Below are positions 38,140 through 51,970 of a DNA stretch of 64,000 nt, piece by piece. Under the pieces are notes generated by a model. That model was given only the letters and a program-made list of their open reading frames with translations. It made no database searches and was not told the origin of the DNA. The stretch is from positions 2,418,001 to 2,482,000 of the forward strand of contig OZ251457.1 of assembly GCA_965242565.1 (NCBI GenBank), read 5' to 3'. Every line of letters starts with the position of its first letter. Within the stretch, counting starts at the first letter, position 1. The translations under genes were made by a program, and so were the position numbers. Source of the stretch: CATQGW01 sp965242565 (lineage in GTDB: Bacteria; Chloroflexota; Dehalococcoidia; Bin125).

Positions 38140-39726
38140 TCACGGCCGCATCCCATACCGCACCCGCACCCCCAACTGCGACGGCAACTGCGTCTCATAC
38201 GCCGTCGCCAACCATTCCGCCAGCAGCCGCCGCGTATCGCGCGGATCGATGATGTCCTCCACCGCGAACGCCTCCGCCGCGCTGAACGGACTGCGCAGCG
38301 CGATCAGCCGCTCCTCGATCTCCGCCCGGTGCGCGTCCGGATCCTCCGCCGCCTCAATCTCCCGCCGGTAGGCCGCCGCCACCCCGCCCTCAATCGGAAT
38401 CGATCCCCACTCCGCCGACGGCCACGCCACCCGGAAGCAGAAGCGGCTGAAATCCTGGTGCGCCCCGCCCGCCACCCCGTACAGCCGACGCACCACCACC
38501 GTCGCCCACGGCACCTGCGAATCGTCAATCGCCGCCGCCGCCCGCACACCCGCCCGCAGCGCCCCCGAACCCTCGCCCGGACGACCGATCAGAAAGCCCG
38601 GCTGGTCCGCGAAATTCACGATCGGCAGGTGAAACACATCGCAGAGGTCCACGAACTTCTCAAACTTGCGCGCCTCCGCCGCCGCCATCGCCCCGCCGTA
38701 GTGCATCGGATCGTTGCCCAGCACCCCCACCGGCATCCCCCCAATCCGCGCGAAACCCGTCACCTGCGCCCGCCCGTAATGGCGGTTCAGCTCGAAGAAT
38801 GAGCCGCGATCCACCACCAGCTCAATCAACTTGCGCGGGCTGTAGCCGCGGTTGCGGTGACGCGGAATGAGCGAGACCAACGCCTCCTCGCGCCGATCCG
38901 CCGGGTCATCCGTCTCCGCAACCGGCGGCAGCTGATGCACGTTGGTCGGCAGATACGAGAGAAACGCCCGAATCTGCTCCAGCAGCTCCTCTTCATCGGC
39001 TGCGTCGTTATCCACCACCCCGCTGCCCCGCGCGTGTACCTCGTAGCCGCCCAAATCCTCCTTGCTGATCTCCTCGCCCAGCGAGCGCTTCACCAGCGGC
39101 GGCCCGCCCGCGAACACCTGCGTCGTGCCCCGCACCATCACCGCAAAATGGCTCGCCGGTACCTCCGCCGCCGGCAGCCCCGCCACCGAACCCAGCGCCG
39201 CCGACACCACCGGTACCTCCGCCATCAGCTTCCCCCAGCGCTGCGGCCAGTACATCTCCGGCAGATACGTGCGCCCCATCTGCGCCGTCGCCCGAATGTC
39301 CGCGCCGAAGCCGTCGATCAGCCGAATCAGCGGCAGCTTCAGCTCGATCGCCATCTGCTCCGCGTCGCCCGTCTTGTCGCCGCCCCCGCCGTGTACCCGC
39401 AGCTTGCCCCGCTCCACCTCCGAGCCGCCCTTCAGCCGCGCCGTGTAATCGGCGCCCCGCACCACCACTGGACGCCCGTCGATCCGCGCCGTCCCCATCA
39501 CCGTGCCCGACGGCAGAAAGCCCACCAGCTCCCCGTCCTCGTAAAAGCCCGCCCCCGCCAACACCCCGCGCTCGCGGAACGAGCCCTCATCCGTCAGCAG
39601 CTCGATCCGCTCCCGCACCGTCAGCCGACCGAGCTCGTGCTGCTCCCGCACCCGCTCCGGCCCGCCCATCCGCCGCGCCAGCTCGCGCCGCCGCGTAATC
39701 TCCGCAATCTCCGGCTTCCAGGACAT
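38140..39726 (-). CDS. Acyl-CoA carboxylase, carboxyltransferase (beta) subunit
   Basis: A 528-residue PccB/MccB-type carboxyltransferase with a strong GAGGAGG site before the ATG. It moves the carboxyl group from biotin to an acyl-CoA. Visible landmarks are RLTVRERIELLTDEGSF, RGADYTARLKGGS, the first oxyanion region GADIRATAQMGRTYLPEMYW, GPPLVKRSLGEEISKEDLGG and GNDPMHYGGAMAAAEARKF. The biotin-side loop FADQPGFLIGRPGEGSGALR and YGVAGGAHQDFSRFCFRVAW follow. Propionyl-, methylcrotonyl- or geranyl-CoA could each be the substrate; no alpha subunit gene is nearby. The stop lies inside the repeat-rich convergent gap with groEL. Confidence 0.9.
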   Translation of the reverse strand: MSWKPEIAEITRRRELARRMGGPERVREQHELGRLTVRERIELLTDEGSFRERGVLAGAGFYEDGELVGFLPSGTVMGTARIDGRPVVVRGADYTARLKGGSEVERGKLRVHGGGGDKTGDAEQMAIELKLPLIRLIDGFGADIRATAQMGRTYLPEMYWPQRWGKLMAEVPVVSAALGSVAGLPAAEVPASHFAVMVRGTTQVFAGGPPLVKRSLGEEISKEDLGGYEVHARGSGVVDNDAADEEELLEQIRAFLSYLPTNVHQLPPVAETDDPADRREEALVSLIPRHRNRGYSPRKLIELVVDRGSFFELNRHYGRAQVTGFARIGGMPVGVLGNDPMHYGGAMAAAEARKFEKFVDLCDVFHLPIVNFADQPGFLIGRPGEGSGALRAGVRAAAAIDDSQVPWATVVVRRLYGVAGGAHQDFSRFCFRVAWPSAEWGSIPIEGGVAAAYRREIEAAEDPDAHRAEIEERLIALRSPFSAAEAFAVEDIIDPRDTRRLLAEWLATAYETQLPSQLGVRVRYGMRP

Positions 39727-39808
39727 GGCATCGCCTCCTCAACCGTCAAACGCCCAACGCCGCCACAGTATCGCGCACGATCGACGGGGCTACACTCGGA
39801 TCAGGCAG

Positions 39809-42800
39809 ATGACCACCCACGAACGCACCATCAACATCGCGTTGGGGGAAATCCTCGCCGATCTACGCCGCAGCTGGACCGTCCACGCCGAAGCAATCGG
39901 CGGCCTGCTCGACGACGGCGGCCGCGTCGACATCCTCGTGCAGGATGCCAGCGGCTGGCCGGTCGCCATCGAAGCCGAACGCGAGAACCACGCTGCCGCC
40001 GAATCCGATGCCATCGCTCGGCTGGGCCGAACCGTCGCCCGGACCGACAAAACCATCGAAACCGCCATCGCCCTCGTCCACTCTGAGGTGCTGCTGTCGC
40101 TCACGGGCGACGAATTGCGCGAGACGACGAGCGCTACGGACGCCTTCGAATACGCGCTCTACTCGCGCCGCCCCGACCGCACTCCTGAGCGGCTGCCCGT
40201 CGCCGGCTGGCTGCGCGGCAATCTGCGCGACCTGGCGATGCTGATCCGCCGCGCCGCTGCGCCCGCCGCCCGCGTCGACGAGCTCGCACAGGAGCTCGAG
40301 CGCGGCGTCGAACAGGCCGCCAACCTGCTCACCGAGCGGCACCCCATCCAGTCGTCGCGCGGCCGGCAATTCGCCGAACTGCTGCGTCAGGAGGATGATG
40401 AGCAGGGCCAGACACGGCGGATCGGCATGACTGTGCTGGCCAACGCGCTGATCTTCCACGCCGCCCTGGCCGATGCCAACTTCATCGTGCCGGCTCGCGA
40501 GGGACCGCGTCCACTCCTGCCGGTCGAGCGCTTCCACGACGACATCTCCTGGTTCCAGGGAGAACTCAGCGCGGAATGGGCGGCGGTGCTGCATAGCAAC
40601 CACTGGCCGATCTTCGCCACCGCCCGTGAGCTGCTGCGGCTGATGCCGCAGCGGGCCGGCACACTGGTACTGGAGCGTCTCTGGCGCAGCGTGCGACGGC
40701 TGATCGACGGCGGGGTAACCCGTTCCCACGACCTCATGGGCGTGGTCTTCCAGCGCCTGATCGCCGACCGCAAATTCCTCGCCACCTTCTACACCCGACC
40801 GACCTCCGCCGCGCTGCTCACCGGCCTCGCCGTACCGGCCGATCGCGCGCCTCGCGGCGCCGATTGGAGCAACGCCGAAGCGCTCGGCGCAATTCAGATC
40901 GGCGACTTCGCCTGCGGCACCGGCACGCTGCTCTCGAGCGCCTATCAGCGCATCGCCGCCCTGCACGAGCTGCACGGCGGCGACCCCGCAGCGCTTCACC
41001 AAAACCTGATGGCCAACGGACTCGTCGGACTCGACGTGGTCAATACGGCCGTTCACCTGACCGCCTCGATGCTGGCCGGCGCACAGCCGGGCACGCCGTT
41101 CGACGGTGAGTGCCTGCTCACCATGACCTACGGCGCGCAGAACGACGGCTCGGTGCGCGCCGGCTCGCTCGAACTCCTGGCCGACTCTGTACAGCCCAAC
41201 CTGGTCGCCGACGCAGCCGCCACAACCGCCGGCGGCCGCGAACCCGAAAACGTCCAGGACCTCGTCAGCCGAGTCGGACACGGCAAATTCGACCTCGTGA
41301 TCATGAATCCGCCCTTCACCCGCCCGACCAACCAGGAGCTCGCCAAACGCGACGTCCCGATACCCGCGTATGCGGCGTTCGAAGCATCCCCCAGCGAGCA
41401 ACGCAAACTGGGCAACCGCATCTCGAAACTGACGAAGGACGGACCCTCCAACGGGTTTGCCGGGCTGGCCTCGCACTTCGCCGAACTCGCCAACAGAAAG
41501 CTGCGCCCCGACGGCGCGCTGGCAATGGTCTTGCCGCTCAGCGCAATCAGCGGCGAATCCTGGTCCGAAATACGATCGCGCTGGGCGGACCAATCCAAAG
41601 AGATCATCGTCGTGACCATCGCCCAACCAAAGGAGATCGACACATCGTTCTCCGCCGACACGAACATCGCCGAGTGCCTCCTCATCGCCGCTCGCGGCCA
41701 GGCCGCGCCGCACCGCGGTTACTTCGTCGTCCTCCAGCGCCGACCGGAATCCGCGCAACACGGCGATCTCATCGCCGACGCAATTCGCAGGCAAATCGGC
41801 GCCGGCGCAGTGCGGCGGCTGGAAGACGGCCCGATCGGGGGTACGCCGCTGACGCTCGCCAACGAGGTCGTCGGCCAGCTGTTGGATTGCCCCCTGACCG
41901 ACGGACCGTGGGGCTTCGTCGGCGTCGCCGACTCGATGCTCGCGCAGATCGCGCACGCGGTATCCAACGGCGCTCTTCCCGCATTCTCAGGCGGCGGCGA
42001 CGCTGTGCAGCTGCCGGTCAACGCCTTGGGCGCGATCGGGCGCAGCGGACCCGTCCATCGCGCAGTCGGCAGTCTGCGCGAAACCCGAGCGCGTGGAGCG
42101 TTTGAAATCCACAAGCCCCCGCTGAGCCCGCAACCCGTCTTTCCCGCGTTGTGGACCCACGACGAAACGCGCAAAGCGCGGCGCACGCAACGGCCGATCT
42201 GCCGCGACCGCTCGCTCATCGTGCAACCCGACTCCGAGGGCTTCCCCCGCGACGGCGCCGACTATCGCAGCATCTGGTCAACCGCGACGCGCGCCCATTA
42301 CAACAGCGATATCCACTTCAACGCCCAATCGCTGCTGGTCGCCATGACGCCCGCCCCGGCGCTCGGCGGACGCGCCTGGCCCTCGGTCATCCTTAACGAC
42401 CCTGAGCACGAGCCGGCCTTCGCGCTCTGGTGCAACTCCACCCTCGGACTGCTCATGCACTGGTGGGTTGGCAACAAAACCCAGGGCGGACGCGGCTCGG
42501 TCACCGTCACGACCATTCCGAAAATCCCCACACTCAACCTGAACGCGCTGACGCCCGCCCAACACGCCGCAGCGCACAAAGCGTTCGAGGCGCTGAGCGA
42601 GCGCCGCTTCCTGCCGTTCGCTCAGATCGACGACGACCCGGCCCGCGCCGAACTGGACCGCGCGCTGCTCGTCGACGTCCTCGGCCTCAAGCCATCCGTC
42701 GCCGCCGAGGGCGGGCCGATCGATCTCATCCGCCGCAAACTCGCAGCCGAACCGCAAATCCACGGCGGCAAGCAGACCCGCGTCATGTTCGACGGCGACT

Positions 42801-42832
42801 GGGAACTCGATCAGCCGCGAGCCGCCCCCTAG
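39809..42832 (+). CDS. Nuclease-methyltransferase fusion (type IIG restriction-like / N6-adenine DNA methylase)
   Basis: The start is taken at the ATG at 39809 (1007 residues), after the divergent carboxyltransferase gene. The N-terminus resembles a PD-(D/E)XK nuclease: RVDILVQDASGWPVAIEAE with Asp41 and E55-A56-E57, where the usual Lys is Glu. A helical connector follows (~100-340). The methyltransferase has motif I as GDFACGTGTLLSSAYQR (~365-381) and motif IV as IMNPPFTRP (~498-506), the NPPF type of adenine-N6 enzymes. GFAGLASHFAELANRKLRP and GALAMVLPLSAISG continue the fold. The ~400 C-terminal residues would be the target-recognition part. No restriction, specificity or BREX genes flank it. 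Whether the nuclease domain is active is uncertain. Confidence 0.82.
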   Translation: MTTHERTINIALGEILADLRRSWTVHAEAIGGLLDDGGRVDILVQDASGWPVAIEAERENHAAAESDAIARLGRTVARTDKTIETAIALVHSEVLLSLTGDELRETTSATDAFEYALYSRRPDRTPERLPVAGWLRGNLRDLAMLIRRAAAPAARVDELAQELERGVEQAANLLTERHPIQSSRGRQFAELLRQEDDEQGQTRRIGMTVLANALIFHAALADANFIVPAREGPRPLLPVERFHDDISWFQGELSAEWAAVLHSNHWPIFATARELLRLMPQRAGTLVLERLWRSVRRLIDGGVTRSHDLMGVVFQRLIADRKFLATFYTRPTSAALLTGLAVPADRAPRGADWSNAEALGAIQIGDFACGTGTLLSSAYQRIAALHELHGGDPAALHQNLMANGLVGLDVVNTAVHLTASMLAGAQPGTPFDGECLLTMTYGAQNDGSVRAGSLELLADSVQPNLVADAAATTAGGREPENVQDLVSRVGHGKFDLVIMNPPFTRPTNQELAKRDVPIPAYAAFEASPSEQRKLGNRISKLTKDGPSNGFAGLASHFAELANRKLRPDGALAMVLPLSAISGESWSEIRSRWADQSKEIIVVTIAQPKEIDTSFSADTNIAECLLIAARGQAAPHRGYFVVLQRRPESAQHGDLIADAIRRQIGAGAVRRLEDGPIGGTPLTLANEVVGQLLDCPLTDGPWGFVGVADSMLAQIAHAVSNGALPAFSGGGDAVQLPVNALGAIGRSGPVHRAVGSLRETRARGAFEIHKPPLSPQPVFPALWTHDETRKARRTQRPICRDRSLIVQPDSEGFPRDGADYRSIWSTATRAHYNSDIHFNAQSLLVAMTPAPALGGRAWPSVILNDPEHEPAFALWCNSTLGLLMHWWVGNKTQGGRGSVTVTTIPKIPTLNLNALTPAQHAAAHKAFEALSERRFLPFAQIDDDPARAELDRALLVDVLGLKPSVAAEGGPIDLIRRKLAAEPQIHGGKQTRVMFDGDWELDQPRAAP

Positions 42833-45800
42833 CCCTCCGGCAGCGCGACGTAGCCGCCCTCCTCGTCGAAACCGCTCACCGCGCCCAGCAAGTCGGCCTC
42901 CGACTCATCCTCGAAGCCGTAGCCCAACTCACCCAGATCGTCCTCATCCGCGCTGTAGAACGGATCGCTCATCTCCGACAAATCCGCCGACAGCGGCAGC
43001 GGCTTCGGCTCCGCCAGCGGCGGCAACTCGATCTCCGCGCGCGCCGGAATCATCTTCCCGATGATCACGTTCTCCTTCAGACCCGCCAGATCGTCCACCC
43101 GACCGTTGATCGCCGCGTCCGTCAGCACCCGCGTCGTCTCCTGGAACGACGCCGCCGAAAGCCACGACTTCTGCGAGAGCGACGCCTTCGTCACCCCCTG
43201 CAGCAGCGGCTGCGCCGTCGGCGGCGTCCGACCCTCGCCGATCAACTGCCGATTCACCTCGTCATACGTGTGGCGATCCACAAACTCCCCGGGCAGCCAG
43301 TCCGAATCGCCCGATTCCTCAATCTCCACATTGCGCAGCATCTGCCGCACAATCACCTCGATGTGCTTGTCGTGGATGTTCACCCCCTGCGCCCGATACA
43401 CCTCCTGCACCTCCGTCACCAGGTAGCGGTGTACCGCGTCCACGCCCAGAATGCGCATCATGTCCTGCGGGTTGATCGAGCCCTCCGTCAGCGGCGCGCC
43501 CGCCTCCACCCGCTCCCCCTCCGCGATCTTCAGCCGCGCCGACGCCGGAATGTCGTACTCCCGCGCATCGTGCGTCTCGAAGCGAATCGTCAGCCGCCGC
43601 GCCCCTCGCCGACGCTCCACCATCCCATCGATCCGCGCCCGAATCCGCCGCGCCTCCGGATCCGCGTTCTCCTCCTCGCCGCGCGGCAGCCGCGCGATGA
43701 TCTGCCCCGCCTCCACCAACTCCCCGTCCTGCACCAACACCCGCGTCCCCGGCGTCAGCTCATAGTCGTCGCGGTTCACGTCGTGCGCCGTGATCCGCAC
43801 CTTCCGCAGCTCGCCCTCGCGCAGCACCTCCGCCGCCCCGTCGATCTCCGAAATCACCGCCTGCCCCTTCGGCGAGCGCGCCTCGAACAACTCCTCCACC
43901 CGCGGCAGACCGGTCGTGATATCGCTCACCCCCGCCACCCCGCCCGTGTGGAACGTGCGCATCGTCAACTGCGTGCCCGGCTCGCCGATGCTCTGCGCCG
44001 CGATGATCCCCACCGCCGCCCCCAACTCCACCAACTCGCCCGACGCCAGCGACTGCCCGTAGCACAGCCGGCACAACCCGTTCGTGCTGCGGCAGACCAT
44101 CGGCGAGCGCACATGGAAGCTGCGCACGCCCTGCTCGATCAGCCGACCCACCGTCGCCCCATCCAGCAGCTCGTTCGCCTCCGTCAGCACCTCGCCCGTC
44201 TCCGGATCGGCGATCGGCGAAGCCGCGTAGCGGCCCGTCACCCGCTCATCCAGCGTCTCCAGAATGCTGTCGTCGTCGATCCCGCCGATCCGGATGCCCG
44301 GCACCGCAATCCCGCTCGGCGTGCAGTCCTCCTCGCGGATGATCACATCCTGCGACACATCGATCAGCCGCCGCGTCAGATAGCCGCTGTCCGCCGTCCG
44401 CAGCGCCGTATCCGCCAGACCCTTGCGCGCCCCGTGCGTCGAGATGAAATACTCCAGCACCGAGAGCCCGTCGCGGAAGGACGAGCGAATCGGCAGCTCG
44501 ATGATCCGCCCCGACGGATCCGCCATCAGCCCCCGCATGCCCGCCATCTGCCGCACCTGCGTAATGTTCCCCTTCGCCCCGCTCGAAACCATCAGGTGCA
44601 TCGAGCCGTAGTCCTTCAGCTGATCCGCCACCAACTCCTTCACCTGCTCTGTCGCGTCCGTCCACACATTGATCGTCGCCTGATAGCGCTCCTCGTCCGT
44701 CATCAGACCACTGCTGTAGTCGTCGCGGATCATGTCCACCCGCTTCTCCGCGTCCCGCAGCAGACCCACCTTCTCCGACGGCGGACGCAGCTCATCGATC
44801 GCAAACGTCGCCCCCGAGCGCGTCGCGTACTCGAACCCGATCGCCTTGATCCGGTCCGCCATCCGCGCCGTCTCCTCGCGCCCCAACTGCTGGTGGCACA
44901 CGCCGATCAACCGCTTCAGCTCCCGCTTGTCCAACTCCATGTTGATCTCGCTGAACGGCACCCCGTCCGGCACCACCTGATCGAAAATCACCCGGCCCAC
45001 CGTCGTCTCCACCAGCTCCCCGTCCGTGCGCTCGTCGCGCACCCGAATCGGGTCGTGCAGCGCCACCGCCTGCAACTCGTAGCTCAGCCGCACCTCCTCG
45101 AACGACGGGAACGCCCGCCCCACCGCGCCATCCCCCTCGTCCCCGTCCTCATCCCCGCTGCTCTCCGCATCCAGCGTCAGGTAATAGCAGCCCATCACCA
45201 TGTCCAGCGTCGGCGCCACCGTCGGCTCCCCGTTCGAGGGCAGCAGCAGATTGGTCGTGCTCAGCATCACCTGCCGCGCCTCCGCCACCGCCGCCCGACT
45301 CAGCGGCACATGCACCGCCATCTGATCCCCGTCGAAATCCGCGTTGAACGCCGAGCAGACCAGCGGGTGAATCTGAATCGCGCTGCCGTCCACCAGCACC
45401 GGCTCAAACGCCTGGATGCCCAGCCGGTGCAGCGTCGGCGCGCGGTTCAGCAGCACCGGACGCGACTTCACCACATCCTCCAGCACCTCCCACACCGCCG
45501 GATTGCTGCGCTCCACGAAGCGCTTCGCGCTCTTGATGTTCGGCGCCAGCTCGCGCGTCACCAGCTCGTACATCAGGAACGGCTTGAACAGCTCCAGCGC
45601 CATCCGCCGCGGCAGCCCGCACTGGTGCAACTCCAGCTCCGGACCCACCACAATCACCGAGCGGCCCGCGTAATCCACCCGCTTGCCCAGCAGATTCTGC
45701 CGGAAGCGCCCCTGCTTCCCCTTCAGCATGTCCGACAGACTCTTCAGCCGGTGGCTGCCGCTGCCCGTCACCGCCCGGCCCCGCCGACCGTTGTCGATCA

Positions 45801-47233
45801 GCGAATCCACCGACTCCTGCAGCATCCGCTTCTCGTTGCGAATGATGATCTCCGGCGCACCCAACTCCAGCAGCCGCCGCAGCCGATTGTTGCGGTTGAT
45901 CACCCGCCGATAGAGATCGTTCAGATCCGATGTCGCGAAGCGCCCGCCGTCCAACTGCACCATCGGGCGCAAATCCGGCGGCAGCACCGGCAGCGCCCGG
46001 AAGAACATCCACGACGGACTGTTGGTCGACTTGCTCAGCCCGTCCACCACCCGCAGCCGCTTCATCGCCTTCTTGCGACGCTGCCCGGCCGTGGTCGCCA
46101 CCTCCTCCTTCAACTGCTCCGCCGTCGCCGCCAGATCCATCCGGCTGATCAGCGACAGAATCGCCTCCGCACCCATCTCGCAGCGCACCACCCCGGGGTA
46201 CTGCTCCATCAACTCCTCGGCCCGCTGCTCCGTCAGAATCGCCGCGTCGAAATCGCCCGTCATCACTGGATCCACCAGCGTCGCCAGATCCCGATCAATC
46301 CGCTCCTGCAGCTCCTGCTCCGCACGCTGCTCCAGCGTGTCCAACTGCTCCCGCAGACGCTCCTCCTGCTCCGCCACATTCTCCCGCGCCAGCTCCGCGC
46401 CGCTGTCCGCCTCCGCCCGCAGCCGCGCCTCCTCCGCACGGCGCTCCCCCGCACGCTGCTCCAGCACCATCTCCAGCACCGACTCCAGCGTCTCCAGCGT
46501 CTCCTCCGCCTCGATCGGATCCCCGCGATCCGCGATCTTCTCGCCCGCCAGACGCAAATTGCGCCGCGCCTTCTTCCCGTCGAAATCGGTGATCATCGTG
46601 CGCACCGACTCCGCCTCTGCCCGCAGCTCCGCCAGCCCCGCCTCGTACGACACCCCCAGCGCCGCCAGATCCGCCGCCAGACGCGACTCAATGTCCGCCA
46701 GCAGCTTCTCCCGCGCCGCCGCCAGTTTCTCCCGCGTCTCATCCAGACGCTGCCGCTGATCGTCGATCGCGTCCTCCGCGTCCAGCCGCAGATACTCGAT
46801 CGCCTTCTCCTTCGCCTCCTCATCCACATGCGTGATGATGTACTGCGCGAAGTAGAGCACCCGCTCCAGCTTGCGCGGCGACAGATCCAGCAGCAGCGCA
46901 ATCCGCGCCGGCGTCCCCTTCACGAACCAGATGTGCGAAACCGGCGCCGCCAACTCCACATGCCCCATCCGCTCCCGACGCACCTTTGCCCGCGTCACCT
47001 CCACCCCGCACTTGTCGCAGATGATCCCCTTGTAGCGCACCCGCTTGTACTTCCCGCACGCGCACTCGAAATCCTTCTGCGGTCCGAAGATCTTCTCGCA
47101 GAACAGACCGTCCTTCTCCGGCTTCAGCGTCCGGTAGTTGATCGTCTCCGGCTTCAGCACCTCGCCGAACGACCAGTTGCGAATCTGCTCCGGCGACGCC
47201 AGCGAGATCCGCATCGAGTCGAAATCGCGTACC

Positions 47234-47241
<8 letters not shown>
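42829..47241 (-). CDS. rpoC: RNA polymerase beta' subunit
   Basis: The 1470-residue beta' subunit starts at a GTG that overlaps the end of rpoB by eight bases. The zinc motif C60-x-C62...C75-x2-C78 (ECACGKYK, ICDKCG) is intact. The active-site NADFDGD lies at 633-639 and holds the catalytic Mg. The second zinc site is seen in CRSTNGLCRLCYG, with the bridge helix and trigger-loop region around GEPGTQLTMRTFHTGGVAG. Between YFAQYIIT (~130) and GAEAILSLISRMDL (~358) is a Glu/Arg/Leu-rich coiled-coil insertion of about 195 residues that the E. coli enzyme lacks. The stop overlaps the convergent methyltransferase stop by four bases. Confidence 0.98.
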
Positions 47242-51208
<3,967 letters not shown>

Positions 51209-51294
51209 GAGGACTCCCTACAGGACTGGCCGAAAGCGGCTCAAGCGGTGGGCTGGCGCGGCGCGCAACGGCGCACACGCAGCCGCGCCGTGCG

Positions 51295-51316
51295 GACGCG
51301 GCGAGAACGCCGCGTC
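51295..51316 (-). promoter_or_regulatory. Perfect hairpin in the rpoB leader
   Basis: On the minus strand GACGCGGCG, loop TTCT, then CGCCGCGTC: a perfect nine-base stem with a four-base loop, 87 bases upstream of the rpoB ATG. No T-tract follows, so it is not a simple terminator. The rest of the leader (51209-51460) shows nothing I can assign. Confidence 0.55.
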
Positions 51317-51467
51317 GGGTGCGCCGGACGCGGCGGTGAAACGGCGGCGGGTCGGCGGCTCAGACAGAGTGATCCTCGCCGGTCGGTGCGCTCCGTCGCC
51401 CAAAGGCGCGGCGCAGGCTTGCGTTCGCCGAATGCAGATGTGTACCGAGCATGGGTGATCAACGCAC

Positions 51468-51497
51468 AGCCTAGTCCCAACCCGCCCCGCCCGTCAA
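51468..51497 (-). promoter_or_regulatory. Probable rpoBC promoter
   Basis: On the minus strand TTGACG (51497-51492), 18 bases, then TAGGCT (51473-51468). Transcription would start near 51461, leaving a leader of about 250 bases before rpoB. The boxes are good, but the assignment is sequence-only. Confidence 0.55.
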
Positions 51498-51558
51498 GCA
51501 CTCCACACCGTTCCACTGCATGCCGCCGCATGTCGCCGCCTGCCGCCGCAACAGCGGA

Positions 51559-51587
51559 TTGACGCCTCATACACGCTACCGTGTAAA
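51559..51587 (+). promoter_or_regulatory. Promoter of the XRE-DUF2851 operon
   Basis: TTGACG (51559-51564), 17 bases, then TGTAAA (51582-51587). It lies about 70 bases before the XRE start codon. Confidence 0.65.
51570..51585. promoter_or_regulatory. Inverted-repeat operator inside the XRE promoter
   Basis: TACACG-CTAC-CGTGTA is a perfect six-base inverted repeat covering the spacer and the first part of the -10 box. A protein bound here would block the promoter. The XRE regulator encoded just downstream is the natural candidate for autoregulation. Confidence 0.65.
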
Positions 51588-51655
51588 GTGTCCCCGAAAC
51601 CTCCGCACGCGCAGCTGCTCATACAGCCGCTCAATGTTGCCCGGAGAGCAGAACC

Positions 51656-51970
51656 GTGACCAACCAGCGACGCCGCCGCGACCGCAGCTGGAACGCCGAG
51701 ACGATCCGCCGCCTCCGCCGACACATCGGCCTCACCCAGGCCGGCCTCGCCGACGAACTCAACACCCGCCAGCAAACCATCTCCGAGTGGGAGCGCGGCG
51801 CATACCGCCCCCGCGGTCCCGCCGCCCGCCTGCTCACCCGCGTCGCCGAAGACGCCGCCTTCCCCTACGACTCCAACCCAACACCCAACCCGGCACACAG
51901 CCCAACACCCAACCCGCCCGACGAAGACGCCGAAGAAACCGAGGACCCGCATGACGACCCGGGCAGCTGA
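51656..51970 (+). CDS. XRE-family helix-turn-helix regulator
   Basis: A 104-residue protein starting at a GTG with GGAGAG eight bases upstream. Residues ~10-65 form an HTH_3 domain: ETIRRLRRHIGLTQAGLADE, LNTRQQTISEWERGAYRPRG. The recognition helix is TRQQTISEWERG. The C-terminal ~35 residues are a Pro/Asn/Glu/Asp-rich acidic tail without structure. The stop lies 20 bases inside the next gene, so the two proteins are translationally coupled. An inverted repeat in the promoter suggests autorepression. It could be the antitoxin-like or control half of a two-gene unit, which is inference. Confidence 0.88.
   Translation: MTNQRRRRDRSWNAETIRRLRRHIGLTQAGLADELNTRQQTISEWERGAYRPRGPAARLLTRVAEDAAFPYDSNPTPNPAHSPTPNPPDEDAEETEDPHDDPGS

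Noticed and set aside
51295..51316. Intrinsic terminator before rpoB
   Set aside because: The hairpin is strong, but no T-tract follows on the minus strand.
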